A stretch of DNA of 64,000 nucleotides from JBGTSJ01 sp041940305 (GTDB lineage: Bacteria > Planctomycetota > Planctomycetia > Planctomycetales > Planctomycetaceae), in assembly GCA_041940305.1 (NCBI GenBank), contig JBGTSJ010000026.1, forward strand, positions 1-64,000, given 5' to 3'. The notes under the pieces were generated by a model that saw only the letters and a program-made list of their open reading frames with translations, did not search any database and had not been told where the DNA came from. The position numbers were made by a program, and so were the translations under genes. This document shows positions 39,391 through 47,272 of this stretch, piece by piece. Each line of letters begins with the position of its first letter. Within the stretch, counting starts at the first letter, position 1.

Positions 39391-39739
39391 CCGATTGTAT
39401 GGACGTCAAACCCGTTGCGATCGACACCCCCTGCAACATTCTGAACGTTCCATCCGGCTTTCACTCATGGCGGTGACCGCTTTCCCGGCGCGCGACCGAT
39501 AGTACGACAGTGGGACATTCGGCGCCGGCCCTCGCGGCCGCGCAGGGACCGGATCCAACGAGCGGCGGGGCTTGACCCCGCCGCCCTCGCGAACCGGGAA
39601 GACGTTCTGCTCACTGCCAGGGACACGGCAGGTCGTACGGCTGTTCATCAACGCGTAACGCCCTCTCCCCACATCGGGCCTCACGCGGAGAACACGCCGA
39701 CTGGACAACCCGTGCGTCCCCCGCAGGCAGACCTCACCC
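39391..39739. other. Intergenic region
   Basis: 349 bases with one hairpin repeat (family B, 39562-39584). No gene is supported. Confidence 0.5.
39562..39584. repeat. Hairpin repeat family B, copy 2
   Basis: GCGGCGGGGCTTGACCCCGC, then CGC: the same stem as copies at 30127 and 57875, with one loop change. Confidence 0.75.
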
Positions 39740-40510
39740 ATGCATTGCGATCATAAGCTCGGCCTCTCGCTGGGCGTCATCATCGTCGGCTTCGCCGCCG
39801 CTCTCTGCTTTCCCCGCCAGCGCGACCGCGAACCCGTCAGCCTCGAACTCGAAAACTCTGCCGAGCTCGACCAGGAAATCGCCCGCCTCCCGGTCCGCGC
39901 CTACACCGAGCAGGAATCGCAACTCGCACGCCCGGCGACGTCCACCCCGCCGGAACCCGCCGCCTCCGCGTTCGAAACCCCAGTCCCCGGCGGAAGCGAC
40001 GGCGACCACCTCGAACTCTTCGCCGGTCCGCCCGAACCCATCCGCCCCGACGCAGACACTCCCCTCGTCCCGGCCGCACCCACCCCGGTCCCGGCATCAA
40101 TCTCACCCGATGCCGTCGCCGCATCGCAGCACGTCGACCAGTACACCGTCCAGCCCGGCGACACGCTCAGCGGCCTCGCCGCGCGCTTCCTCGGCAGCCA
40201 CGCCCGCTACCTCGAACTCTACGAAGCCAACCGCGACGTCCTCCGCAACCCCAACGACCTCCAGCCCAGGATGGTCCTCAAGATCCCCCGCCCCCGCCCC
40301 GCAGAGCCCTCCGCCGCACACCCGCAGCACGCGGCCCCCTCCCCCACGGACAATCCGCCGCACGCCGAGCCATCCGTCACCTCGACCTCCGAGGCCGCCG
40401 CTCCGGCTCCCACCGGCCGCCGCCCCGGACTCTTCCAGCCGGCCCGGCATCGCCCCTTCATCCTGCCGGCGAGCAACTCCACCGAGCCCGCCAGCACCAC
40501 GGCCCCATAG
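39740..40510 (+). CDS. LysM-domain membrane-anchored protein
   Basis: 256 residues. A short N-terminal hydrophobic segment (LGLSLGVIIVGFAAALCF) anchors or exports it. A single LysM domain is at about 132-182: QYTVQPGDTLSGLAARFLGS, YLELYEANRDVLRNPNDLQP and GMVLKIP-type ending MVLKIPRPR. The regions before and after are Pro/Ala/Ser-rich linkers. It should bind peptidoglycan or related glycan; planctomycete walls do contain peptidoglycan. The SRP RNA gene follows on the other strand. Confidence 0.85.
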   Translation: MHCDHKLGLSLGVIIVGFAAALCFPRQRDREPVSLELENSAELDQEIARLPVRAYTEQESQLARPATSTPPEPAASAFETPVPGGSDGDHLELFAGPPEPIRPDADTPLVPAAPTPVPASISPDAVAASQHVDQYTVQPGDTLSGLAARFLGSHARYLELYEANRDVLRNPNDLQPRMVLKIPRPRPAEPSAAHPQHAAPSPTDNPPHAEPSVTSTSEAAAPAPTGRRPGLFQPARHRPFILPASNSTEPASTTAP

Positions 40511-40547
40511 CCACTCTCTGGCCAGCGCCGCGCCCGAAATGCGAAAA

Positions 40548-40664
40548 GGGAGCTGAAAGGCTACCTCCACGCACACCTGAAAGCGCGCTACTTAGGGCTG
40601 CTCGGTTTCCCGCCTGACCCGGTTCGTACGGCTTCACCGTGCGGGAGATAGCCTTTCAACTCCC
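40548..40664 (-). ncRNA. ffs: Bacterial small signal recognition particle RNA
   Basis: On the minus strand, the apical helix 8 motif reads GGGTCAGGCGGGAAACCGAG, then CAGCCC, matching the Ffh-binding core GGUCAGG...GGAA...GCAGCC. The ends pair: GGGAGTTGAAAGGCTATCTC at the 5' side is complementary to GAGGTAGCCTTTCAGCTCCC at the 3' side, giving a closing helix of about 20 bp. The length of 117 bases fits the small bacterial type without an Alu domain. It binds Ffh and FtsY to target membrane proteins. Confidence 0.9.
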
Positions 40665-40686
40665 GTTCGCCTAAGAGTAGGCGAAC
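40665..40686. repeat. Hairpin abutting the SRP RNA 5' end
   Basis: GTTCGCCT, six-base loop, AGGCGAAC. It lies directly upstream of the SRP RNA on the minus strand. It could be an extension of the RNA, a processing signal or an unrelated hairpin. Confidence 0.6.
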
Positions 40687-40892
40687 ACCCGCACGCGGTC
40701 AAACGGGCATCAAACGTCGCCGCATCTTCACGGCTGACCAAAGCCCTCGGGTTGCACCCCGTGGGCTTCTCCTTTGCTTCCGCCGCTCTCATCTGTTCAA
40801 TTCACCAAAAACCAACACCCCGAATCACCCGGCGCATACCCCCCTCGTTCCCTCCGCGCCCTTCCGTTCAACCCCCGCGAACTCCTCTCCCC

Positions 40893-42005
40893 ATGCAAGA
40901 CCCCCGCATCAACAAGCTCGCCGACCTCCTCATCAACCACTCCTGCCGCCTCAAGTCCGGCGACAAGGTCCTCATCGAAGCCTTCGACCTCCCCGACCCA
41001 CAGCTCGTCAGCCGCCTCATCGAAACCGCCGCCGCCAAAGGCGCCGTCCCCCTCGTCATCTGCAAGTCCAACGCCGTCCTCCGCACCCTCTACAAAACCG
41101 GCACCCGCGAATCCCTCTCCCTCGCCGGCGACTGGGAACGCTCCCTCATGGAAAAAATGGACGCCTACATCGGCATCCGCGGCTCCGAGAACACCAGCGA
41201 ACTCTCCGACGTCCCCGGCCCCCAGCTCGACCTCTACCAGCAGTACTGGTGGAAGCCCGTCTCCGAGATCCGCATCCCCAAAACCCGCTGGGTCGTGCTC
41301 CGCTACCCCACCCCGTCCATGGCCCAGTCCGCCCGCATGAGCACCCAGGCCTTCGAAGACTTCTACTTCGACGTCTGCACCGCCGACTACGCCCTCATGG
41401 CCAAACGGCAGGAACCCCTCAAGGCCCGCATGCTCGCCGCCGACCAGGTCCACATCACCGGACCCGGCACCGACCTCCGCTTCTCCATCAAAAACATCCC
41501 CGTCATCCCCTGCAACGGACTCCGCAACATCCCCGACGGCGAAGTCTTCACCGCCCCCGTCCGCGACAGCGCTAACGGCACAATCACCTACAACACCCAG
41601 TCCCTCTACCAGGGCACCGTGTTCGACGGCATCCGCTTCGAGTTCCGCGACGGCCGAATCGTCAAAGCCGAATGCAATAACGCCACCGACCGCCTCAACG
41701 AAATCCTCGACTCCGACGAAGGCGCCCGCTACCTCGGCGAATGGTCGCTCGGCTGCAACAACCGCGTCCGCCGCCCCATGCTTGATACCCTCTTCGACGA
41801 AAAGATCGGCGGCTCCTTCCACCTCACCCCCGGCCAGGCCTACGAAACCGCCGACAACGGCAACCGCAGCCGCGTCCACTGGGACCTCGTCTGCATCCAG
41901 ACCCCCGACCACGGCGGCGGCGAAGTCTGGTTCGACGGCCAGTTGATCCGCAAAGACGGCCGCTTCGTCCCGGAGGACCTCCAACCCCTCAACGAAGGCC
42001 TCTGA
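40893..42005 (+). CDS. Aminopeptidase, M29 family
   Basis: 370 residues from ATG 40893. Thermophilic-type M29 metallo-aminopeptidase; the family releases N-terminal residues in the cytoplasm. Motifs: GDKVLIEAFDLPDPQLVSRL at the start, NGLRNIPDGEVFTAPVRDS (metal-ligand Glu), GEWSLGCNNRVRRPMLDTLF, HLTPGQAYETADNGNRSRVH and the ending WDLVCIQTPDHGGGEVWFDG with the remaining ligands. Length and motif order are normal. The upstream frame is open to 40752, but that part is intergenic repeat sequence. Confidence 0.92.
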   Translation: MQDPRINKLADLLINHSCRLKSGDKVLIEAFDLPDPQLVSRLIETAAAKGAVPLVICKSNAVLRTLYKTGTRESLSLAGDWERSLMEKMDAYIGIRGSENTSELSDVPGPQLDLYQQYWWKPVSEIRIPKTRWVVLRYPTPSMAQSARMSTQAFEDFYFDVCTADYALMAKRQEPLKARMLAADQVHITGPGTDLRFSIKNIPVIPCNGLRNIPDGEVFTAPVRDSANGTITYNTQSLYQGTVFDGIRFEFRDGRIVKAECNNATDRLNEILDSDEGARYLGEWSLGCNNRVRRPMLDTLFDEKIGGSFHLTPGQAYETADNGNRSRVHWDLVCIQTPDHGGGEVWFDGQLIRKDGRFVPEDLQPLNEGL

Positions 42006-42026
42006 GCGCCAGACGCAACGCACCCC

Positions 42027-42055
42027 AAGAGCGGCACACGTAAGTCTGCCGAGCG
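42027..42055 (+). repeat. Repeat family C, copy 1
   Basis: AAGAGCGGCACACGTAAGTC then TGCCGAGCG. Other copies are at 42675-42702 and, altered, inside the exonuclease gene (45307-45332). Confidence 0.85.
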
Positions 42056-42086
42056 CCCCCGCGCACGTTTTCCGTGCGCCACCAAA

Positions 42087-42112
42087 GCCCAGGGGTTGCA
42101 TCCCCTGGGCCA
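42087..42112. repeat. Hairpin GCCCAGGGG-type repeat
   Basis: GCCCAGGGG, TTGCAT loop, CCCCTGGGC. Degenerate relatives occur at 42717-42736 and 40742-40770. Confidence 0.7.
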
Positions 42113-42189
42113 ATCCCATCCAACGCCCCCCGACTGCACTCTGCCCTCCCCCCTCTGCCATCCGCCGTCCGCCCTCTTCCATCCGCCCC

Positions 42190-42600
42190 TCAATCTCCCT
42201 CGCACTGCACGTCCCGGCCCGCCGCGATCGCCTCTTCGCACAACAGCACGAATTCAGCCAGCACACGGTCCACAACGTCGGCCTCCAGCATCCGCTGCAG
42301 TATCGACCCGCGAATCGCCGGGTTGCAGGCCCTCACGCCGCGCTCCCGAGCCAGCTCACGCTCCCGCCGGCTGCGGTACGCCGCCCGCACCTCCCGCAGT
42401 TCATCCCGCAGCGCCGCCACGCCGCCGCTGCCATGCGAGACAGTCGTCGACTCGTAGAACCGCTCATGCAGCCGCCGGAGCTGTTGGCATTGCAGCCCGA
42501 ATTCACGCGGCAATTCCAGCACGTCATACAACGGCGGCACGCCGTCATCGACATTGCTCGCCTTCACCCGCCGCGTTGGACCAATGACGTCGAATCCCAT
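42190..42600 (-). CDS. Hypothetical protein
   Basis: 136 residues from ATG 42600 (a TTG two codons earlier is possible). Almost entirely helical and rich in Arg, Glu and Leu: VLELPREFGLQCQQLRRLHE, AALRDELREVRAAYRSRRER and LQRMLEADVVDRVLAEFVLL. It suggests a coiled-coil or helical-bundle protein. It lies between repeat copies and next to the broken DruA-like gene on the same strand; no family is recognised. Confidence 0.55.
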   Translation of the reverse strand: MGFDVIGPTRRVKASNVDDGVPPLYDVLELPREFGLQCQQLRRLHERFYESTTVSHGSGGVAALRDELREVRAAYRSRRERELARERGVRACNPAIRGSILQRMLEADVVDRVLAEFVLLCEEAIAAGRDVQCEGD

Positions 42601-42674
42601 AAGCAATTTCGCCCCACTTTCTGAAATCTCAAATCCTGAAATCAGAACACCCGCCGTCGCACGGCGACATCCAC

Positions 42675-42702
42675 AAGAGCGGCAGACGTAAGTCTGCCGA
42701 GC
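42675..42702 (+). repeat. Repeat family C, copy 2
   Basis: AAGAGCGGCAGACGTAAGTC then TGCCGAGC; one base differs from copy 1. Confidence 0.85.
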
Positions 42703-43208
42703 CAGTCACACGAATGCCCAGGGCTTGCCGCCCCTCCCCCCCTCACTCAAACAACACCCCCTGCGACGCATCCCGCGGCAACACCACCCGGGCCCCATGC
42801 CGCACCGGCCGCATAAGCGTCTCCCGCTCAATCCGCTCCAATACCTCCGCCCGCTCAATCCGCTTCCGCACCCACCGTTCCCGCCACCATTCCACAATCG
42901 CCGCCGCGCTCGCCCCTCCCTGGCTCCCGATCCACCGCGGCCGCTGGTCGATCCCCAGCAGATACTCCCAAACGTTCTCCGCCAGCTTCACCCCATACAC
43001 CAGCCGCGGCGTCCCATGCCGTAAGAATTCATCCGCATCCAGCCCCATCTCCCCGAACGCATCCCGCAGCTTCCGCAGCCGCGGATTCGATCCACTTCTG
43101 CAGCGCGATCTCCCACGGCGTCTTGTAGACGCCGCGGAGCGCCATCACCGTCTGGGTGACGTCGCCGCGCTCAACGCCGCGGCCGTCGGCGTGCTCGCCG
43201 CGCTGGTG

Positions 43209-43218
43209 NNNNNNNNNN
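43209..43218. other. Assembly gap (run of ten Ns)
   Basis: Ten Ns in a row: the true length and content of the missing sequence are unknown. Sequence on the left of the gap (43096-43208) reads in a different protein-like frame from the DruA-like pieces on either side. Confidence 0.98.
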
Positions 43219-43500
43219 ACCCCTCCATCGCCCGCACCGTCGCCGCCCCAAACTGAACCGTCCCGATCCCCTCCGTCCGCCCCAGGTACTCCCACCGCAG
43301 AGTGGTAGGCACACTCCGTGTGCCGTTTTTTCCCTGAACCGGCACCGCAATCCGGTCATACTGACTCGGCCGCACCCCATACAGCGACGTCGTCCCCAGA
43401 CAAACCAACTCAGCCCCCCGCTCAATCCGCCGCCCCGCCATCGACGACGCAATCACACTCGGCGACTTTCCATATCGACGCCGATACTCCCGCACCGTCC

Positions 43501-43521
43501 CCACGGGGCTTGCCCCCGTGG
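43501..43521. repeat. Hairpin CCACGGGG-CCCCGTGG
   Basis: Eight-bp stem around a five-base loop, just upstream of the recognisable DruA-like sequence on the minus strand. Confidence 0.7.
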
Positions 43522-43609
43522 AACGCTGATCGCCGGCTACCCCCACGCGACTCCACAACCTTCCCCCCTCTCCCCGCAATCCCGCGCCCCCACCTCACAC
43601 CGCATCACG

Positions 43610-43638
43610 CGGGGAGAGGGGCCGGGGGTGAGGGGCGA
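43610..43638. repeat. GGGGAGAGGGGCCGGGGGTG-type repeat
   Basis: The complement of a similar stretch at 56815-56840 (CCCTCACCCCCGTCCCCTCT). A purine-rich interspersed element in two orientations. Confidence 0.65.
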
Positions 43639-43743
43639 CTGCGCCCCCCGCCGACTCACTGCCAACCTTGTCAGCTTCGCACCCCGCAACCACACTGACA
43701 CTCGCCAATCCAGAATCCAAATTCGCAAATCGAAAACCGTTCG

Positions 43744-44289
43744 ATGCCGTCCGCGATCCTCGCCATCCAGTGGGACAACTACTCCGGCACCGCCAACGCC
43801 CCCGGCCTCTTCGCCATCGCCCCGCTCGCCTACAACTCCCGCCAGTCACGCCTCCACGACCTCAACCCCGGCGACAAGCTCTGGCTCGTCTCCCGCGCCC
43901 CCGACAACCAGCAGTACTACATCGTCGCCGTCCTCACCGTCGCCGCTCACCGCCACAACGAAACCCCGTTTAGCCGCGACCCGGAGGGGAGCGCGTCCCT
44001 CGCATCAACACCCGCCCCCTCCACGTTCGGCCCCTACGCCATCCTCGCCGACCCCCACACATCCCACGACCTCCACCGCCGCTTCCCCGCCGAAGGCATC
44101 CTCCGCGCCCTCACCTTCGACACCGGCAAACCCATCCGCCACGGAGCCAACCTCGGCCAGTCCCTCCAGACCCTCCGCTTCCTCACCCCCGCCGACGAAC
44201 AACTCCTCGACTCCGCCCTCACCCGCAATCCAGCACCATTCGCCCCCGAACCCCAAGAACCGCAGCCCGGCAGGGCTGCCAAAAGTTAG
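43744..44289 (+). CDS. Hypothetical protein whose stop lies in a repeat
   Basis: 181 residues. The N-terminal part reads like a small beta-rich domain: IQWDNYSGTANAPGLFAIAP, DLNPGDKLWLVSRAPDNQQY and IVAVLTVAAHRHNE, with a layout reminiscent of EVE/PUA-like RNA- or modified-base-binding domains (weak). The later part has FGPYAILADPHTSHDLHRRF and LRFLTPADEQLLDSAL. The last nine residues (PQPGRAAKS) and the TAG come from a hairpin repeat (CAGCCCGGCAGGGCTG), so the original C-terminus may have been different. It sits beside the exonuclease gene on the same strand. Confidence 0.6.
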   Translation: MPSAILAIQWDNYSGTANAPGLFAIAPLAYNSRQSRLHDLNPGDKLWLVSRAPDNQQYYIVAVLTVAAHRHNETPFSRDPEGSASLASTPAPSTFGPYAILADPHTSHDLHRRFPAEGILRALTFDTGKPIRHGANLGQSLQTLRFLTPADEQLLDSALTRNPAPFAPEPQEPQPGRAAKS

Positions 44290-44425
44290 CCGGCGGTTGA
44301 GCATAGCGACACCGCCGGTCAACCGCCCCACCCGCACACCGCATCCCGGAGGGACGCCATCACGAGGTTACCGGCACACCCGTCAACACGTGTGCCACGG
44401 CTGTGTCAGCCGTGCCGATTCCGTG
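44263..44425. repeat. Cluster of short hairpin repeats
   Basis: In order: GCAGCCCGGCAGGGCTGC (44263), GCCGGCGGTTGAG with its partner ACCGCCGGT (44289-44320) and CACGGCTGTGTCAGCCGTG (44396-44418). Each is a separate inverted repeat; none has a T-run. Confidence 0.65.
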
Positions 44426-44690
44426 CCGGCATTAAACGCCTGCAAGACCGCTCAACATCAGCTCCGCCCCCGCACGCGCGACACGCCCGTGGCACACCGG
44501 CATCTGCCGACCATGCCACATTGCCCCGACAGCCGAGGCCCACCGCTACGCCACAAACCTCTGTTCAATTCTGCAACACTCCCTGACCGCGCCCGAATCG
44601 TGCCAGATTCCCACCCCGATTCGCTTTCTATTTTCCACAAGGCGCGGTACGAAAGTGCACCTTTCATCTCCCCGGCCAGGAGATTCTCTC

Positions 44691-45683
44691 ATGCCACGTT
44701 GCGGCATCGCGGACCACCCTGTCACCGACACTCCCATCGCCGTCTTCGATTTCGAGACCACCGGTCTGAACCCCAGCTACGACCGCGTCATCGAAGTCTC
44801 CGTCATCCGCCTCGATCCCGGCCGCCCCCCGCGCCTGGTCCTCGACACGCTCGTCAATCCGCACCGCCGCGTCTCCGCCACCGAGATCCACGGCATCACC
44901 GATGCCGACGTCGCCGACGCTCCCGAGTTCGCCGATATCGCCGACGACCTCCTCGCCGCCATCAGCGGCTGCGTCCTCACGGCCTACAACGTCTACTTCG
45001 ACATGCGGTTCCTCACCGCCGAGCTGGACCGCGTCGGCGTCCGCTCCGACTCCCCCCACTTCTGCCTGATGTACCTCCGCCCCATGCTGGGCCTCGGCTC
45101 CCGCTGCTCACTGGAAGACGCCTGCCGCGCCCACGGCATCAGCTATTCCTCCCTCCACATCGCCGCCGCCGACGCCCTCGCCGGAGCCACCCTCCTCCAG
45201 GACGTCTACTTCGAAGCCCTCCGCCTCCAGCAAATCGAAACCTTCGCCCACCTCGCGCGGCTGAAGTCCTACAAGTTCGTCAACAGCTTCGACCTCCCCC
45301 TCCAGCAGCGGCACACGTCAGTCTGCGGAGCGCCCCCGACCGGCCGGCCCCCCATCAAGTCCCGCTACACGCCCCAGCCCCAGCGCGAGCCCGAACATCT
45401 CGACCCCGTCCAACTCGCCCGCCACGCCCTCGGCGAGTACTGGGAAGCTCTCAAAACCGTCGTCTACGACCTGCAGATCGACGACGAAGAACTGGCCTAC
45501 ATGCTCTCCAAGCGCCGCTCCACCCAGCTCCCCGACGAGCAACTCCGCATGCTCCACGCCCGCGCCTTCAGCACCGCCATCACTCAGTTCATCGATGACG
45601 AGTGGCTCGACCAGAAAGAAAGCCGCAAACTCGCCCGCCTCCACCAATGCCTCAGCCATCTGGGATGGGCCCCGGGCGAGTGA
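44691..45683 (+). CDS. DEDD-family 3'-5' exonuclease (DNA polymerase III epsilon-like)
   Basis: 330 residues from ATG 44691 with AGGAG nine bases upstream. The exonuclease domain (12-180) has ExoI DFETTGLNPSYDRVIEV, the H-G-I-T element, ExoII TAYNVYFDMRFLTAELDR and an ExoIII-type HIAAADALAGATLLQ, giving the acidic residues of the DnaQ/DEDDh group. After a spacer the C-terminal part (about 235-325) is helical, with ELAYMLSKRRSTQLPDEQLR. Residues about 204-220 (QQRHTSVCGAPPTGRPP) are encoded by a family C repeat in frame, so the linker is repeat-derived. It is not part of a polymerase. Confidence 0.87.
   Translation: MPRCGIADHPVTDTPIAVFDFETTGLNPSYDRVIEVSVIRLDPGRPPRLVLDTLVNPHRRVSATEIHGITDADVADAPEFADIADDLLAAISGCVLTAYNVYFDMRFLTAELDRVGVRSDSPHFCLMYLRPMLGLGSRCSLEDACRAHGISYSSLHIAAADALAGATLLQDVYFEALRLQQIETFAHLARLKSYKFVNSFDLPLQQRHTSVCGAPPTGRPPIKSRYTPQPQREPEHLDPVQLARHALGEYWEALKTVVYDLQIDDEELAYMLSKRRSTQLPDEQLRMLHARAFSTAITQFIDDEWLDQKESRKLARLHQCLSHLGWAPGE
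45307..45332 (+). repeat. Repeat family C copy inside the exonuclease reading frame
   Basis: AGCGGCACACGTCAGTCTGC then GGAGCG; differs from the intergenic copies by a few substitutions and keeps the frame open. Confidence 0.75.
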
Positions 45684-45737
45684 TCCGAACTGTTGTAACT
45701 CCACACCGCCGCCGTCGAATTCAATCTCCGGGCCACC

Positions 45738-47183
45738 ATGGAATTCTGGAACGACGAACTCCGCATCTGTCCTCACTGCCGCCATTCCTTCGATCTCTCC
45801 GAGGAAGCACGGCGACCCTGCCCGAAATGCGGCAAGACCGTCTGGTTCTACAACTACCGCCCGATCTCCGAACCTCCCGACCTTCCGCGGCTCACCCCGC
45901 ACGGCCTGTTCACAAACCCGGCCACCGCGCTGCTCCTCATAGCGACCATTCTCCTCGCGTTAGTCGCTCTCATTGGTCTGTTCAACGGCTTGCTCGTCGC
46001 CACAACCTCCGCCCTCATCGCCATCGGCTTCGCGGCCTTCGCCTTCCTGCGACATCGCGAGACGCTCCATCTGGAGGAGAAGCTGTCGCACGCCCATCGG
46101 CTGCAGGACTATGCAAGTCTCATGCGGGGCCGAGCAGCCGAATGCACCTCCCGACACAACCATCTCCTCCGAACCGGAGACGCCCGCGTCGAGCACTACT
46201 ACAGCGACATCTATGCCCGAGCCGTGGCTGAGCGCGAACAAGCCGCCCGCCTCCGGGGCGACGCCCGCCGCGACCGCCAGGCTGTCGCCGAAGTCGAATC
46301 CTGGATCCACGCCATCGCCGAGCGCCTCATCGACGATCACCGCAAATGGATGACGCAGAAGCTCCGCCCCGATCCTGAGAACTACCAGCGACGCCGAAGA
46401 GAACTTGAGAAGGCCTTCGACTTCGTCGAGTCCGTTGGCTACCGACTCCCGAAAAAACTCCGCGAGTCCTCGCACGCCACCCTTAAGGCCGCCTATGTCG
46501 AGGTGGTCCGCCTCCAACAGCAGCGAGACGAGCAGCGACGGCTGAACCAGCAGATGCGCGAAGAAGCCCGGCTGCAGGAAGAAGCCGAGCGCGAAATCGC
46601 CGAAGCGGAGGCCACCGAGCAGGAACTCGAGCTGCGGCTGGAGCGCGCCCTTCGCGAACACCGCGACGTGTACGACGCCGAAGTCGAGGAACTCCGCCGC
46701 CAGCTGGCAGAAGCACATGCGCGCGCCGAACGCGCCAAGTCAATGGCCCAGCTGACCAGGTGCGGCCACGTTTACGTCCTCTCCAACATCGGCTCCTTCG
46801 GCGAAGGAGTCTACAAGGTCGGCATGACCCGCCGTCTGGATCCGGAACTCCGCGTGCACGAACTCGGCGACGCCAGCGTCCCGTTCCCGTTCGATGTTCA
46901 CGTGATGATCTCCTGCAACGACGCCCCCGCTCTCGAACACGCCCTCCACCAGGAGCTCACCCGTCACCGCGTCAACCGCGTGAACCTCCGCAAGGAGTTC
47001 TTCCGTGTCGAACTCGACACCATCATCGACCTAATCAAGCAGCACCACGGCGAAATCGAGTACATCGCCGACCCCGAAGCCCTCCAGTACCGCGAAACCC
47101 TCAGCATGACCCCCGACGACGTCGTCCAGTGGGAACACGAATTGGAGGCAGCTGGCGTGACGACCGAAGATCTTGATGAGTGA
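45738..47183 (+). CDS. Zinc-ribbon/membrane/coiled-coil protein with GIY-YIG-like (T5orf172/MUG113) C-terminus
   Basis: 481 residues. The order is: zinc ribbon with C11-x2-C14 and C28-x2-C31 (ICPHCRHSF, PCPKCGKTVW); two hydrophobic helices at about 60-105; a helical region; coiled coil at about 255-340 (Glu/Arg/Gln-rich, QQQRDEQRRLNQQMREEARL); then a GIY-YIG-like nuclease-type domain at about 342-440 with GHVYVLSNIGSFGEGVYKVG and MTRRLDPELRVHELGDASVP and a His/Glu-containing LEHALHQELTRHRVNRVN segment. T5orf172 proteins occur in phages and defence loci. A membrane-bound DNA-processing or signalling protein is possible (inference). It starts 54 bases after the exonuclease stop. Confidence 0.8.
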   Translation: MEFWNDELRICPHCRHSFDLSEEARRPCPKCGKTVWFYNYRPISEPPDLPRLTPHGLFTNPATALLLIATILLALVALIGLFNGLLVATTSALIAIGFAAFAFLRHRETLHLEEKLSHAHRLQDYASLMRGRAAECTSRHNHLLRTGDARVEHYYSDIYARAVAEREQAARLRGDARRDRQAVAEVESWIHAIAERLIDDHRKWMTQKLRPDPENYQRRRRELEKAFDFVESVGYRLPKKLRESSHATLKAAYVEVVRLQQQRDEQRRLNQQMREEARLQEEAEREIAEAEATEQELELRLERALREHRDVYDAEVEELRRQLAEAHARAERAKSMAQLTRCGHVYVLSNIGSFGEGVYKVGMTRRLDPELRVHELGDASVPFPFDVHVMISCNDAPALEHALHQELTRHRVNRVNLRKEFFRVELDTIIDLIKQHHGEIEYIADPEALQYRETLSMTPDDVVQWEHELEAAGVTTEDLDE

Positions 47184-47272
47184 GCAACGCCGCAGAAGTG
47201 CTCACCTTCAGTTGATTTCACGGACAAAGGGCCCGGCTTAGAAGGACACATCCGGAATCGAGGGGAACCGAC

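Larger units (their letters stand above)
40511..40892. other. Intergenic region holding the SRP RNA
   Basis: 382 bases. It contains the SRP RNA (40548-40664, minus strand), a hairpin at 40665-40686, and a low-complexity C/T-rich leader before the M29 gene. Confidence 0.6.
42743..43579 (-). pseudogene. DruA-like gene, broken and split by the assembly gap
   Basis: The upstream part (43579 to 43219) reads EYRRRYGKSPSVIASSMAGR, then LVCLGTTSLYGVRPSQYDRI and LGRTEGIGTVQFGAATVRAM. The downstream part (43095 to 42743), in another frame, reads NPRLRKLRDAFGEMGLDADE, FLRHGTPRLVYGVKLAENVW and ends VRHGARVVLPRDA. Order and wording match my recollection of the Druantia DruA/DUF4338-type family. The first 200 or so residues of such a protein are missing: the N-terminus here is repeat-derived sequence (43501-43521 hairpin). 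Between the gap and 43096 lies a third frame that does not belong. A remnant, and/or assembly damage. Confidence 0.5.

Noticed and set aside
43628..45598. 656-codon plus-strand frame across the repeats and exonuclease gene
   Set aside because: Pro/Ser/Arg-rich shadow in a different frame from the two supported genes.
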